A DNA stretch of 64,000 nt from Prevotella sp. (GTDB lineage Bacteria > Bacteroidota > Bacteroidia > Bacteroidales > Bacteroidaceae), in NCBI GenBank assembly GCA_017475265.1, contig JAFVFY010000017.1:1-64000 (forward strand). The letters run 5' to 3'. Both the position numbers and the translations under genes were made by a program. The notes beneath the pieces were generated by a model. It searched no databases and was not told where the DNA came from. It saw nothing but the letters and a program-made list of their open reading frames with translations. Of this stretch, positions 1-8,878 are shown piece by piece (position 1 is the stretch's first letter; every line of letters starts with the position of its first letter).

Positions 1-2
1 AT

Positions 3-103
3 ACGAATTACACGAATTGATTTTAAATTATTCGAATTGCTGCGCCAGAGGAAATTCGTGAAATCAATAATAATTCGTAAAATTCGTGTAATTCGTTGTT
101 CAT
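3..103. repeat. AATTCGTG-armed palindromic repeat, copy 1
   Basis: Non-coding palindromic element. The outer arms at 3-18 and 81-96 are perfect 16-bp inverted repeats built from ACGAATT and CACGAATT words. Between them lies a core (35-64) containing GCTGCGCCAGAGG. The same arms and core recur in opposite orientation at 39338-39470, so this is a dispersed repeat family. No reading frame is present. Confidence 0.8.
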
Positions 104-340
104 AAAAAGTCAATTGTAAAGTTTATTTAGTGTCAGTTCCTAAGCAAGGAAAAGAGAGTGGAAAGCGACGGATATGAGTGGTATGAAGTTGTAAGTGGTT
201 CCAAACAGGGTGCTCAGAGCACCCCTTTAAATTCGGCACAGTCGTGGAAGATGAGTTCTTGCTGCAGATGTAGAGGTAGGTCTCGTGGCTGCTCTTTATT
301 CGTCTAGAAAGTGCAAAAAGAACCTTGTTTCAGAGAAATA
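104..340. other. non-coding stretch with a weak hairpin
   Basis: No gene is supported here. The only structure seen is a 7-bp stem with a 3-nt loop at 208-224 (GGGTGCT/AGCACCC) followed by CCTTTAAATT. It may be a weak terminator for a gene lying left of the window. Confidence 0.4.
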
Positions 341-350
341 AAGCATTTTA

Positions 351-382
351 TTTGTCTGAATCGTTTGTTTTTTATACCTTTG
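351..382 (+). promoter_or_regulatory. Bacteroidota-type promoter
   Basis: TTTG at 351-354, 20 bp, then TACCTTTG at 375-382 match the sigma-ABfr consensus. The box lies 18 bp upstream of the ATG at 401 and rules out the earlier in-frame start at 311. Confidence 0.8.
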
Positions 383-400
383 CAGACGAATAAAGCAATT

Positions 401-1840
401 ATGACTATGAATATCATTGGACGGAAAGAGGAAATCAGGGAGCTGGAAAGGCTTTACAACACTGACAGCTCTGAGTTTGTGGCAATATATGGTCGGAGAC
501 GTGTAGGCAAAACTTTCTTGGTAAAAGAGCTGTTCAAAGACCGTGTGGCCTTCTGGCATACCGGCCTTTCGCCTTACGACCGCGACAAGAAATACCTGTT
601 GCGCGACCAGTTGCAGACATTCTACTATTCACTGCAAGACTATGGGCTGCAAGGCGAGTCATGCCCGAAGTCCTGGCTTGAGGCTTTCCGGTTGTTGGAA
701 AAGCTGCTTGACCAGAAAGACGACGGGAGCCGACAGGTGGTGTTCATTGACGAACTGCCCTGGATGGACACCGCACGCTCGCGCTTCATACCTGCCTTCG
801 AGCATTTCTGGAATGGGTGGGCGGCTCGGCGGGATAATATCATGCTCATTGTCTGCGGCTCGGCCACTTCATGGATGGAAGACAACCTCATCAACAGCAA
901 AGGCGGCCTTTTCAATAGGTTGCATCATGAGATAAAGCTTTACCCCTTCACCCTCAGCGAATGTGAAGCGTATTTCCACAGCAAGGGGATGGCAATGAGT
1001 CGCTATGACCTTGCACAGACATACATGGTGTTTGGAGGCATCCCCCATTATCTCAGCCTTTTTGAGAAAGGACTGAGCACGCCGCAGAACATTGACCTGC
1101 TGCTCTTCAAGAAAGACGCAAAGCTGAAGATAGAGTTTGACCGTCTGTTCGGTTCGCTCTTCAAGAATCCTGAAGACCATATCAAGGTAATCCGTCTGTT
1201 GGCCCAGCGCAGGGGTGGCTGCACAAGGAAAGAAATTCTCGAGGCGACGGGACTGAAAGACGGCGGCGGTGCTTCCGACATTCTGAAGGGTCTGGCAGCA
1301 AGCGATTTCATTGCGGCATATTGTCCCTTCGGCGAGGGAAAGACAGAAAGGTATAAACTGACCGACTCCTTCTGCAGGTTCCACCTCACCTTCATAGACG
1401 GGCATAAAAGCATTGACCCGGAGTTCTGGCAGAAGAACAATCGCTCGGTGCGTCTGAACACGTGGCGAGGGTATGCCTTTGAGGAGCTTTGCTTCGCCCA
1501 TATTCCGCAAATAAAGCGAGCACTTGGAATAGCGGGTGTCAGCACCACAGAGTCTTCATGGATAGTAGAGACTGCCGACCGAAAGCAGCAAATGGACATG
1601 CTCATCGACCGCACCGACAATGTGGTGAACCTTTGCGAAATCAAATTCTATGGTGATGCCTTTACTATTGACAGACAATACGATGCTTTGCTCCGCAGCC
1701 GCACACAGACATTGACAGACCATCTGCCCCGAAAAAAGACCGTCCACCTTACCTTCCTTGCTTCCTACGGTCTGAAGCAGAACGAGTACAGCAGTCAGGT
1801 GCAAAGTGTAGTAACGCTCGATGATCTATTCGGACGTTAA
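401..1840 (+). CDS. AAA ATPase with C-terminal DUF234-type nuclease-like domain
   Basis: A 479-residue protein of the archaeal-type ATPase/DUF234 family common in Bacteroidota. Walker A (GRRRVGKT) is near residue 31 and Walker B (VVFIDELPW) near 115. A winged-helix-like stretch follows, then a C-terminal domain with a D...EIKF pattern (MDMLID, then NLCEIKF) resembling the PD-(D/E)XK fold. The ATG at 401 was chosen because the promoter ends at 382; an ATG two codons later is also possible. Substrate and role of the family are poorly known; proposals include defence or DNA transactions. It is monocistronic here, facing away from the repeat at the left edge. Family assignment is firm, function is not. 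Confidence 0.85.
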   Translation: MTMNIIGRKEEIRELERLYNTDSSEFVAIYGRRRVGKTFLVKELFKDRVAFWHTGLSPYDRDKKYLLRDQLQTFYYSLQDYGLQGESCPKSWLEAFRLLEKLLDQKDDGSRQVVFIDELPWMDTARSRFIPAFEHFWNGWAARRDNIMLIVCGSATSWMEDNLINSKGGLFNRLHHEIKLYPFTLSECEAYFHSKGMAMSRYDLAQTYMVFGGIPHYLSLFEKGLSTPQNIDLLLFKKDAKLKIEFDRLFGSLFKNPEDHIKVIRLLAQRRGGCTRKEILEATGLKDGGGASDILKGLAASDFIAAYCPFGEGKTERYKLTDSFCRFHLTFIDGHKSIDPEFWQKNNRSVRLNTWRGYAFEELCFAHIPQIKRALGIAGVSTTESSWIVETADRKQQMDMLIDRTDNVVNLCEIKFYGDAFTIDRQYDALLRSRTQTLTDHLPRKKTVHLTFLASYGLKQNEYSSQVQSVVTLDDLFGR

Positions 1841-1946
1841 TAATTCTGAAAAGCCACACCTCCCATTTGGAAAGTCGCCCCGAAAAGTGTAAACGTCATC
1901 ATTATGTACAGAAGGAAGATAGAAGAGAAACGGAGAGCTAGAGCCG

Positions 1947-2984
1947 TCAGTTCCTTAGTTTTTCCTCAAAGGTCTTGAGGGCTTTCTCCACCGTGGCAAC
2001 GGCCTCGGCCATGGTGCAGTAGAGCCGACCACCGGCGGCGTTGAGATGGCCTCCGCCGTTGAAGAACTGTGCGGCCATCTCGTTGCAGGGGAACTGGTCA
2101 ACGCTGCGCAGGGAGACCCACACAAGGTTGTCCTTCTCTGTGTCCTCGCGTAAAGAAATGCTCAGGCGGTGGCCCTTCATCTGTAACGGCAAGTTCACCA
2201 AGCCCTCGGCATCGCCCTTCATAAAGTGGAAGCGGCGAAGGTCATCGCGGGTGAGGGTGAAATAGCTGGCGTGGCGACTGGCATCGATGACCAGCCGCTT
2301 GTACAGCACATAGCCCATCAGCCGCAGGCGGTTCTCGGAGAAGGTGTGGTAGACGTTGCGGTAAATCTTGTCCTTGTTGATGCGCTTGGTGAGCAGCTGC
2401 GAGATAATGAAGAAGATGTCGGGGTCGCAGCTGTTGTAGGTGAAGCCGCCTGTGTCGGTCATCATGCCGCAGTAGATGGGCACGGCGAAGTGCTTGCCCA
2501 GTTGCTCGAAGCATCCCAGTTGCCAGGCAAGTCGGAAAACCAGCTCGCAGGTACTGCTGGCCTGGGGCCGCGAGACGGTGACAAGCGTCTGCACGTCTGG
2601 GTCGAGATGATGGTCTATGAGGATTTTCTTTGCGGGTGAACCGCAAAGGGCGGACTCCATGTCGGCGGTGCGTGAGGCGGTGTTGAAGTCGAGGCAAAAG
2701 ATGAGGTCGGCATGGGCCAGCGTCCAGTCGCAGCCCTCGCGATGCTTGTCGTAGCGGATAATCTTCTCGCTGTTGGGCAGCCACTGCAGGTAGTCGGGAT
2801 ACTGGTCGGGCACTATCAGCTGAGGCTCCTTGCCGTAGACGGTGCGCAGCAGCTCCGCCCACGCCAGGCACGACCCCAGGGCGTCGCCGTCGGGGTTCTG
2901 ATGGCACACACACACTATTGTTTCGCTGTCACGTATGATTTCTGTTAGCAGGCTGGCCTGTTCAGTGGTGATAATATCGGTCAT
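1947..2984 (-). CDS. nrnA: DHH-family phosphoesterase, NrnA-like oligoribonuclease/pAp phosphatase
   Basis: A 345-residue cytoplasmic phosphoesterase. DHH-domain motifs appear in order: HQNPDGDALGS near residue 28, LDFN, the signature IDHH, and GMMTDTGGF. The DHHA1 motif GGGHLNAAGG lies near the C-terminus. Members degrade 2-5-nt RNAs from either end and dephosphorylate 3'-phosphoadenosine 5'-phosphate. Length and motif set are full. The gene is divergent from the S41 protease, with its own promoter at 3062-3093, giving a leader of about 70 nt. The symbol follows the family; whether both activities are present cannot be read from sequence. Confidence 0.9.
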   Translation of the reverse strand: MTDIITTEQASLLTEIIRDSETIVCVCHQNPDGDALGSCLAWAELLRTVYGKEPQLIVPDQYPDYLQWLPNSEKIIRYDKHREGCDWTLAHADLIFCLDFNTASRTADMESALCGSPAKKILIDHHLDPDVQTLVTVSRPQASSTCELVFRLAWQLGCFEQLGKHFAVPIYCGMMTDTGGFTYNSCDPDIFFIISQLLTKRINKDKIYRNVYHTFSENRLRLMGYVLYKRLVIDASRHASYFTLTRDDLRRFHFMKGDAEGLVNLPLQMKGHRLSISLREDTEKDNLVWVSLRSVDQFPCNEMAAQFFNGGGHLNAAGGRLYCTMAEAVATVEKALKTFEEKLRN

Positions 2985-3061
2985 AGTTGGGATTGGGGGT
3001 TATGTCCCGCTTTCAGCGGGGACAATGGACGAAAACTGGAAGAGTGATAAGTTTAGGGGTG

Positions 3062-3093
3062 CAAAATTACGCATTATTCCGTAGATGGCCAAA
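3062..3093 (-). promoter_or_regulatory. promoter of nrnA
   Basis: On the minus strand, TTTG (3093-3090), 20 bp, TAATTTTG (3069-3062): a near-perfect Bacteroidota promoter. Confidence 0.75.
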
Positions 3094-3132
3094 ATTTTTG
3101 GCCTTTTTCTTGCCTGTGTGGGGAGAAAGGTG

Positions 3133-3140
3133 TAACTTTG
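3133..3140 (+). promoter_or_regulatory. -7 box of the S41 protease gene
   Basis: TAACTTTG matches TAnnTTTG; the -33 element is poor (CTTG at 3109-3112, 20 bp upstream). It places transcription start near 3146, ahead of the duplicated start region. Confidence 0.55.
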
Positions 3141-3152
3141 CACTTTCAAAAA

Positions 3153-3206
3153 ACAAACGACATGAAAAGATTCCTTCAAAAACAAACGACATGAAAAGAT
3201 TCCTGA
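3153..3206 (+). repeat. 29-bp tandem duplication of a translation-start region
   Basis: A block containing AACAAACGACATGAAAAG is present twice with a 29-bp period, so the start codon exists at 3162 and again at 3191. The first ATG opens a 10-codon frame whose TGA (3192-3194) overlaps the second ATG (3191-3193). Confidence 0.9.
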
Positions 3207-4765
3207 TTATCATTCCCCTCATAGTCCTGGCCATGCAGGCCTTGGCCCAGCAGTCTGCCCCCCTTGAGGAGTCCCTGCGCAAGCTGCAGATGGCTCAGGT
3301 AGCTATCAGCAGTATCTATGTAGACGAGGTCGACAATAACAAGCTCGCCGAGGATGCCATCCGCGGTATGCTCGAGAAACTAGACCCTCACAGCAGCTAC
3401 ACCACCCCCAAGGAGACGAAGCAGTTTACTGAACCGCTCAATGGTTCCTTCGAGGGCATTGGCGTGCAGTTCAATATGGTGGAGGATACGCTCATGGTCA
3501 TCCAGCCCGTCACCAACGGTCCGTCGGAGAAGGTGGGTATCATCGCCGGCGACCGCATCGTTGGTGTCAACGATACCACTATTGCCGGCGTGAAGATGTC
3601 GAAGGAGGAAATCATGCGCCGTCTGCGTGGGCCGAAGGGAACTGTGGCGCGGTTGAAGATTGTGCGTCAGGGCATACGCGACACGTTGCGCTTCGACGTG
3701 GTACGCGACAAGATTCCCGTTCACTCCATTGACGCCACTTATATGATTCGTCCTAAGATAGGCTATATCCGTGTGGGAAGCTTCGGTGCTACGACCTACA
3801 AGGAGTTCTTGGAGAGCATGGACACCCTGAGAAAGCAGGGCATGGAGAGCCTTGTCCTTGACCTGCAGGAGAACGGCGGCGGCTATCTGCAGGCAGCAGC
3901 TGATATGGCGGGTGAATTTCTAAGTCAGGGCGACATGATAGTCTATACGAAAGGACGTCGGGTGCCTCGTCAGGAGTATCACGCTCCAGGCAATGGACGA
4001 TTCACCGAGGGTCGCATGGTGGTGCTCGTAGACCAGTTCTCGGCTTCGGCGTCGGAGATTGTCACCGGTGCCTTGCAAGACCATGACCGGGCTACCGTCG
4101 TAGGACGCCGCACCTTCGGTAAGGGACTCGTGCAGCGCCCCATCGACTTGCCCGACGGCTCGATGATTCGTCTCACCGTGGCACATTACTATACGCCGTC
4201 GGGAAGGTGCATACAGAAGCCTTACGAGAAAGGAAACAAGAAGGGTTACGACCATGACCTCATAGACCGACTGAACAGCGGCGAGCTGACAAACGTGGAT
4301 AGCATACACTTCGCCGACTCGCTGAAATTCCAGACCTTGAAGGAGCATCGCACCGTTTACGGTGGAGGTGGCATCACACCCGACGTGTTCGTGCCGCTGG
4401 ACACCACGCGCTATACGCGCTATCACCGCGAACTAGCGGCCAAGAGCATCATCATTCAGCAGAACCTGCGCTTCGTGGACCAGCACCGCAAGGAGTTGAA
4501 GAAGAATTACCCCTCATTCGAGAAATACAAGCAGGAGTTTGAGGTGCCGCAGGAGCTCATTGACAAAATCGTGGCCGAGGGCGAGAAGCAGAACGTGAAG
4601 CCCCGCGACGATGCCGAGCGCGACAAGACCATGCCCTATCTGAAGCTACAGCTGAAAGCCCTCATTGCCCGCGACCTGTGGGACATGAACGAATATTTCT
4701 CTATCTTTAACGAGGAGAACGATATTGTGCGAAAGGCATTGCAACTATTGGAGCAGGAGAAATGA
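3191..4765 (+). CDS. S41 family C-terminal processing peptidase (CtpA/Prc-like)
   Basis: A 524-residue exported serine protease. The signal peptide covers residues 1-20 (IIIPLIVLAMQALAQ). A PDZ domain spans roughly residues 75-160 (GIGVQFN, GDRIVGVND). The tail-specific protease core carries the catalytic serine in SASASEIV and the catalytic lysine in TFGKGLVQ, so the Ser/Lys dyad is intact. It cleaves periplasmic proteins at their C-termini. The start at 3191 is set by the signal peptide. The preceding out-of-frame ATG at 3162 lies in a duplicated copy of the start region. The stop codon overlaps the start of the M23 peptidase gene, so the two are co-transcribed and likely coupled. Confidence 0.92.
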   Translation: MKRFLIIIPLIVLAMQALAQQSAPLEESLRKLQMAQVAISSIYVDEVDNNKLAEDAIRGMLEKLDPHSSYTTPKETKQFTEPLNGSFEGIGVQFNMVEDTLMVIQPVTNGPSEKVGIIAGDRIVGVNDTTIAGVKMSKEEIMRRLRGPKGTVARLKIVRQGIRDTLRFDVVRDKIPVHSIDATYMIRPKIGYIRVGSFGATTYKEFLESMDTLRKQGMESLVLDLQENGGGYLQAAADMAGEFLSQGDMIVYTKGRRVPRQEYHAPGNGRFTEGRMVVLVDQFSASASEIVTGALQDHDRATVVGRRTFGKGLVQRPIDLPDGSMIRLTVAHYYTPSGRCIQKPYEKGNKKGYDHDLIDRLNSGELTNVDSIHFADSLKFQTLKEHRTVYGGGGITPDVFVPLDTTRYTRYHRELAAKSIIIQQNLRFVDQHRKELKKNYPSFEKYKQEFEVPQELIDKIVAEGEKQNVKPRDDAERDKTMPYLKLQLKALIARDLWDMNEYFSIFNEENDIVRKALQLLEQEK

Positions 4766-5286
4766 TGAAAAAATTGATTTGTTTGTTAATCCTGGCCATG
4801 CTGGCCGTCGGTTGTTCACACCGCAACTATCCCACATCTTCAACCGGTCCGACAACTGTTCACGGAGATTTGCAATCCTCATCCTCATGGCATTTCCCCC
4901 TGCCCGGAGCCAAGGTCATCAGTCCCTACGGTCAGCGTGGCGGCCGGATGCATACGGGTGCCGACCTCAAGACCAAGGCAAAGGACAAGATCTACGCCGC
5001 CTTTGCCGGTGAGGTGGTCTTTTCTGATCGTTTCTCAGGCTATGGCAATCTCGTGCGCATCAATCATGGCAACGGGCTGGAGACCTATTACGCCCACAAC
5101 TCGAAGAACCTGGTGAAGAAAGGCCAGTACGTCAAGGCTGGTCAGGTGATTGCTCTTGTCGGACAGACGGGTCGCGCCACCACACCCCATCTGCACTTTG
5201 AGACGCGAGTAAACGGCAAGCCTCAGAATCCTGCCAACTATTTCGACCTAAGCAATGGTGTACTCCGTAAAAAAGCCGGTCATTAA
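4762..5286 (+). CDS. M23 family metallopeptidase lipoprotein
   Basis: A 174-residue lipoprotein with lipobox LAVGC near residue 18 and a complete LytM/M23 domain. Zinc-binding motifs are HTGADL and HLHFE, with an additional conserved histidine in YYAHNSK. M23 enzymes cut peptide cross-links in peptidoglycan; a cell-envelope location is expected. ATG at 4762 or 4765 may serve; both overlap the protease stop. The linker between lipid anchor and domain (residues 35-40) is encoded by a GGAGATTTGCAATCCTC repeat element that also occurs in the GH115 gene. Protease plus M23 peptidase in one transcript suggests joint wall processing (inference). Confidence 0.9.
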   Translation: MMKKLICLLILAMLAVGCSHRNYPTSSTGPTTVHGDLQSSSSWHFPLPGAKVISPYGQRGGRMHTGADLKTKAKDKIYAAFAGEVVFSDRFSGYGNLVRINHGNGLETYYAHNSKNLVKKGQYVKAGQVIALVGQTGRATTPHLHFETRVNGKPQNPANYFDLSNGVLRKKAGH

Positions 5287-5321
5287 TAATTACAGTATTA
5301 ACTTTAAAAACCTTAAGTCTT

Positions 5322-5933
5322 ATGAAAAAACTATTTTGGTGTTTAGCTTTTATCGCATCGAGTATCATCCCTTCAAATGCCCAAGGCATAGCATTTGGTG
5401 TAAAGGGTGGTGTGAATTTTACCAAGATGAGCATCGACAATGATGCCGTCAAGTCAGAGGCTGGTGTTGGCTTCTTCGTCGGCCCGACGCTGAAGATCGA
5501 CTTCCTTTCGTTCCTCGGTGTCCAAGGAGCCCTGATGTATGAGCAGGCCAACAGCAAGGTGGACGATGAGACACTCAAGCGTCAGAGCATCATCCTGCCC
5601 ATTGATCTCCGCTTGAACCTCAAACTGAATGAGACTAGCGGTCTCTATCTGGCCACCGGCCCGCAGTTTTGCTTCAACGTTGGCAACTCAGAGTTCGAAT
5701 GGAACAAGACAAGCACGTACAAGAACACTTTCGATTTTAAGAAGTCGATGTTCAACTGGAACTTCGGCATCGGTGCCATGCTTAGCAAGCATCTTGAGGT
5801 GGGCGGCGTTTACAGTCTCGGCATCTCCAAGACCGGTGAGCTGGAGGCTGAGATAGACAAAGCCAAGGCCAACAACAACGAGCTCAAGCCCAAGTCGAGC
5901 ACTTGGCAAATCTCTGCCACCTGGTTCTTCTAG
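5322..5933 (+). CDS. outer membrane beta-barrel protein (PorT-like)
   Basis: A 203-residue protein with a signal peptide (residues 1-21, ending SNAQ) followed by alternating amphipathic strands typical of the small Bacteroidota outer-membrane barrel families. Examples are [10 protein letters not shown] near residue 25, [10 protein letters not shown] and [11 protein letters not shown]. The terminal aromatic residues (ATWFF) are a barrel-assembly signal. The function is unknown; PorT itself belongs to type IX secretion, but nothing here proves that link. It follows the M23 gene by 35 bp. Its TAG stop lies within the CTAG at 5930-5933 that also supplies the obgE stop on the other strand. Confidence 0.8.
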   Translation: MKKLFWCLAFIASSIIPSNAQGIAFGVKGGVNFTKMSIDNDAVKSEAGVGFFVGPTLKIDFLSFLGVQGALMYEQANSKVDDETLKRQSIILPIDLRLNLKLNETSGLYLATGPQFCFNVGNSEFEWNKTSTYKNTFDFKKSMFNWNFGIGAMLSKHLEVGGVYSLGISKTGELEAEIDKAKANNNELKPKSSTWQISATWFF

Positions 5934-7123
5934 TCACTATTCTCATAGTCTTCATACTCGAAGTCATCGAGGTCTTCAATGTCCTCGGCATCAACCTCTT
6001 CCAGCTCTTCGTCCTCGCCCTCGTCGGCCAATTCCTGCTGGAAGAGGCTCATGTCTTTGTCGCGGTGCACGAGGGTGTCTTCGGCGGTGATGGCCTGTAG
6101 CTTGTTGCTCTCGGCGTTGAGTTCCTCCCAGAGCACGTCCTTCAGTTCGTCGAGGTGATAACCGCTGACGGCCGAAATAAAGACGATGGGCAGGGATTCC
6201 AGTCCCTTCGCGGTCATATCGGCCTCAAGCTGCTCGCGCAACATGTCTTCCAGCTCCTTGTCGAGCAGGTCGCACTTCGTGATGGCCAGCACGCGGTGCT
6301 TCTTCAACATTTCGGGGTTGAACTTCTCCAGTTCGCCGAGCAGGATTTCGTATTCGCGACAGATGTTGTCCGTGTCGCCCGGCACCATGAAGAGCAGCAG
6401 GGAGTTGCGCTCTATGTGTCGCAGGAATCGCAGTCCCAGGCCTCGGCCCTCGGCGGCTCCTTCGATGATTCCTGGTATGTCGGCCATGACGAACGACTTG
6501 CCGTCACGGTAGCCGACGATACCCAGCGAGGGCTCCATAGTGGTGAAGGGGTAGTTGGCAATCTTCGGCCGGGCGTTGCTCAGGCTGGAGACGAGTGTCG
6601 ACTTGCCAGCATTGGGGAATCCCACGAGGCCCACGTCGGCCAGCAGCTTCAGCTCCATGATGACGGTCATCTCCTGTGCAGGTTCGCCGGGCTGTGCATA
6701 GCGTGGCGCTTGGTTTGTGGCCGTGCGGAACTGGAAGTTCCCCAGTCCGCCGCGTCCACCCTCCAGCAAAACGATTTCCTGTCCGTCGTAGGTCACGTCG
6801 CAGACATAGCGACCTGTCTCAGCATCATAGACCACTGTACCGCAGGGAACGTCGACGTAAACATCCTTGCCGTCGGTGCCGTGGCACTTGTCCTTGCCGC
6901 CATTGCCGCCGTGCTCGGCTCGGATGTGGCGCTCGTAGCGCAGATGGAGCAGCGTCCAGTAGTTGTGGTTGCCGCGCAGGATGATACTGCCGCCCTTGCC
7001 GCCGTCGCCGCCGTCAGGGCCACCATTGGGGTTATACTTCACATGCTTGAGGTGCATACTGCCGCGCCCACCCTTGCCCGAGCGGCATTGTATTTTCACA
7101 TAGTCAACGAAGTTCGATTCCAT
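5930..7123 (-). CDS. obgE: GTPase ObgE/CgtA
   Basis: A 397-residue essential ribosome-associated GTPase acting in 50S assembly and the stringent response. The glycine-rich Obg fold occupies residues 1-158 ([16 protein letters not shown]). The G domain follows with G1 [10 protein letters not shown]3 DIPG, G4 TKCD and G5 SAVS. The C-terminus is a long acidic tail ([20 protein letters not shown]). It lies 2 bp after the phosphoethanolamine transferase gene and is probably co-transcribed with it. The stop codon is shared with the convergent barrel gene through a CTAG tetranucleotide. Confidence 0.96.
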   Translation of the reverse strand: MESNFVDYVKIQCRSGKGGRGSMHLKHVKYNPNGGPDGGDGGKGGSIILRGNHNYWTLLHLRYERHIRAEHGGNGGKDKCHGTDGKDVYVDVPCGTVVYDAETGRYVCDVTYDGQEIVLLEGGRGGLGNFQFRTATNQAPRYAQPGEPAQEMTVIMELKLLADVGLVGFPNAGKSTLVSSLSNARPKIANYPFTTMEPSLGIVGYRDGKSFVMADIPGIIEGAAEGRGLGLRFLRHIERNSLLLFMVPGDTDNICREYEILLGELEKFNPEMLKKHRVLAITKCDLLDKELEDMLREQLEADMTAKGLESLPIVFISAVSGYHLDELKDVLWEELNAESNKLQAITAEDTLVHRDKDMSLFQQELADEGEDEELEEVDAEDIEDLDDFEYEDYENSD

Positions 7124-7125
7124 CT

Positions 7126-8715
7126 CTATTGTTTTGTTGTTCTAAATATGTCAAAGTCTTTGTTGTAAGCAGGTGAATCGATAGACAGCAGGTTGAGCAC
7201 GGAATGGAAGATGTAATGCTGTTCGAGTACCGCTGGCAATTCTCCTTCTTCCTTCTCGTTTGATGAATACTTGTTGTCTGAAGTCTGTGGTCTAAATACC
7301 CTGAAGGTATCCGAGGTCCATACCAAGAATGGTATCTCATACTGCACCTTTGGTGCCAATTTCATGGGCAATCCGTGCATGAACATCTTGTTCTCGCCAA
7401 GTGACTCGCCATGGTCAGAAATAAAGATCATGGTGCTGTTCCATTCTTCCATAGCGCGCAGGGTGTTGATAAGGCTGTCCAGAAGAAAGTCGGTGTATAG
7501 TATGGTGTTGTCGTAGGCATTAACTAACAAACCGACATTTTTCTGACCTTCTTCCACATTCTCAGCCACTGGCTTATACATCTCAAACTCCTTTGGATAT
7601 TTGTCGGCATATTTGGGCCCGTGGCTTGTGCTGGTATGCAGCACCATCAGCACCTTGTTTTTCTTGCTTGACTCTATACGTTCACGAAGCCCCTTCAGGA
7701 GTATTCCGTCATGGTATATATTCTCGCTAGGATATTTCTTGCCAAGCTCTTCGTTCGTGAGATACTCGTCAATATGGATAGGCGGCTCTCCCCAGTTGGA
7801 GGTGCGCCATGATACGTCGACACCCGTCCGGAAGGCATAGTTAGGCAGTAACTCATACAGGTCATCGCTGTTTTTGGGTTCAAGAATAGCCTTGGTACCA
7901 GCCGTGGTGTAAGTGGCACAAGAGGTGGCCTCGTACACCTTCAGCCCTTCCTGACGGGACAGCAGCGGGTTGGTGTTGCGCTCATAGCCGTAGAGCTGGA
8001 AATTGGCTTTCCGCGCCGACTCGCCGATGACGAGCACCACCACAGCCTTCTCGTTGTCCAGAATCTTGCCATCAGGTAATTTTATCTCCTCGGCTTGTTC
8101 GCCATGACTGAAACTTATCACGCGACCGGTATTCACCAGGTATGACCACGGCTGTAGCAATCCCCCCAGTTCAGTATCATGCTGACTGATAAACAGCGTC
8201 TGACCGATATTCGCCAATGCTACCAGAAGGACAATAGCCAATGAACTGCCGCAGTAGACAGCCAGCTTTTTCGCTTTACCGAAGACTACCGGCTGTAGCA
8301 GGCACCACAAGGCAGGAAGTACGCCGAAGGCAATGATGAAAAGCCATAGCGGCCAACTGAAGAATCCTGAAGCCTCGGAGTATCGGGTATTGAACACGTT
8401 TTCTATGGTCGTTGCATCGATGATGACGCTGTAGGTAAGGATGAAATAGACCGCCGTGGCATTGACGAGTGAAAGAATGGCCAACAGCATACGGCCAACC
8501 ATCCGCATAACGAACATCAAGAGATAGGTCATCATGAAGTTGAGCATCAGCATGACGACAACCAGCGACGCCAGCAGGAAGATTCGTCCACCTGCATTTT
8601 CATTAGTATTGTCAGCGACATAACGAAAGAAAGGTATGTTGTATAACAACAAAGTCCCTATGCTGACGATACATGAAAAGGCTAAAAGCGAAATCGGCTT
8701 GTGGAATAGTCTCAT
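7126..8715 (-). CDS. phosphoethanolamine transferase, EptA-like
   Basis: A 529-residue inner-membrane enzyme of the alkaline-phosphatase superfamily. About five hydrophobic segments fill residues 8-200, followed by a periplasmic sulfatase-like domain. Its motifs are [16 protein letters not shown], the nucleophile region [10 protein letters not shown], and SDHGESLGE with the following MHG. The family transfers phosphoethanolamine from phosphatidylethanolamine to lipid A or other glycans, lowering negative charge and polymyxin binding. The ATG at 8715 is used; the in-frame TTG one codon upstream is less likely. A TACCTTTG box on the minus strand (8754-8747) lies 32 bp upstream. The acceptor substrate cannot be determined. 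Confidence 0.88.
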   Translation of the reverse strand: MRLFHKPISLLAFSCIVSIGTLLLYNIPFFRYVADNTNENAGGRIFLLASLVVVMLMLNFMMTYLLMFVMRMVGRMLLAILSLVNATAVYFILTYSVIIDATTIENVFNTRYSEASGFFSWPLWLFIIAFGVLPALWCLLQPVVFGKAKKLAVYCGSSLAIVLLVALANIGQTLFISQHDTELGGLLQPWSYLVNTGRVISFSHGEQAEEIKLPDGKILDNEKAVVVLVIGESARKANFQLYGYERNTNPLLSRQEGLKVYEATSCATYTTAGTKAILEPKNSDDLYELLPNYAFRTGVDVSWRTSNWGEPPIHIDEYLTNEELGKKYPSENIYHDGILLKGLRERIESSKKNKVLMVLHTSTSHGPKYADKYPKEFEMYKPVAENVEEGQKNVGLLVNAYDNTILYTDFLLDSLINTLRAMEEWNSTMIFISDHGESLGENKMFMHGLPMKLAPKVQYEIPFLVWTSDTFRVFRPQTSDNKYSSNEKEEGELPAVLEQHYIFHSVLNLLSIDSPAYNKDFDIFRTTKQ

Positions 8716-8840
8716 CAATTTTTCCGTTCTCTTTGATTTTAGAGTGCAAAGGTACTAAAAAAAGGGCAATCAGTTGTACTATTGTTACCTAAATTCTCTT
8801 AATATCATACCATTCCTATCATTATAAGCGTTTTTTTTCG

Positions 8841-8848
8841 TAACTTTG
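8841..8848 (+). promoter_or_regulatory. -7 box of the histidine kinase gene
   Basis: TAACTTTG matches TAnnTTTG. It lies 30 bp ahead of the ATG at 8879 and makes the earlier TTG at 8846 impossible as a start. Confidence 0.6.
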
Positions 8849-8878
8849 CAGCCGAAGACCGTAGGGACATACTTATGT

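Noticed and set aside
8846-8878. Start of the histidine kinase at the upstream TTG
   Set aside because: It lies inside the TAACTTTG promoter box.
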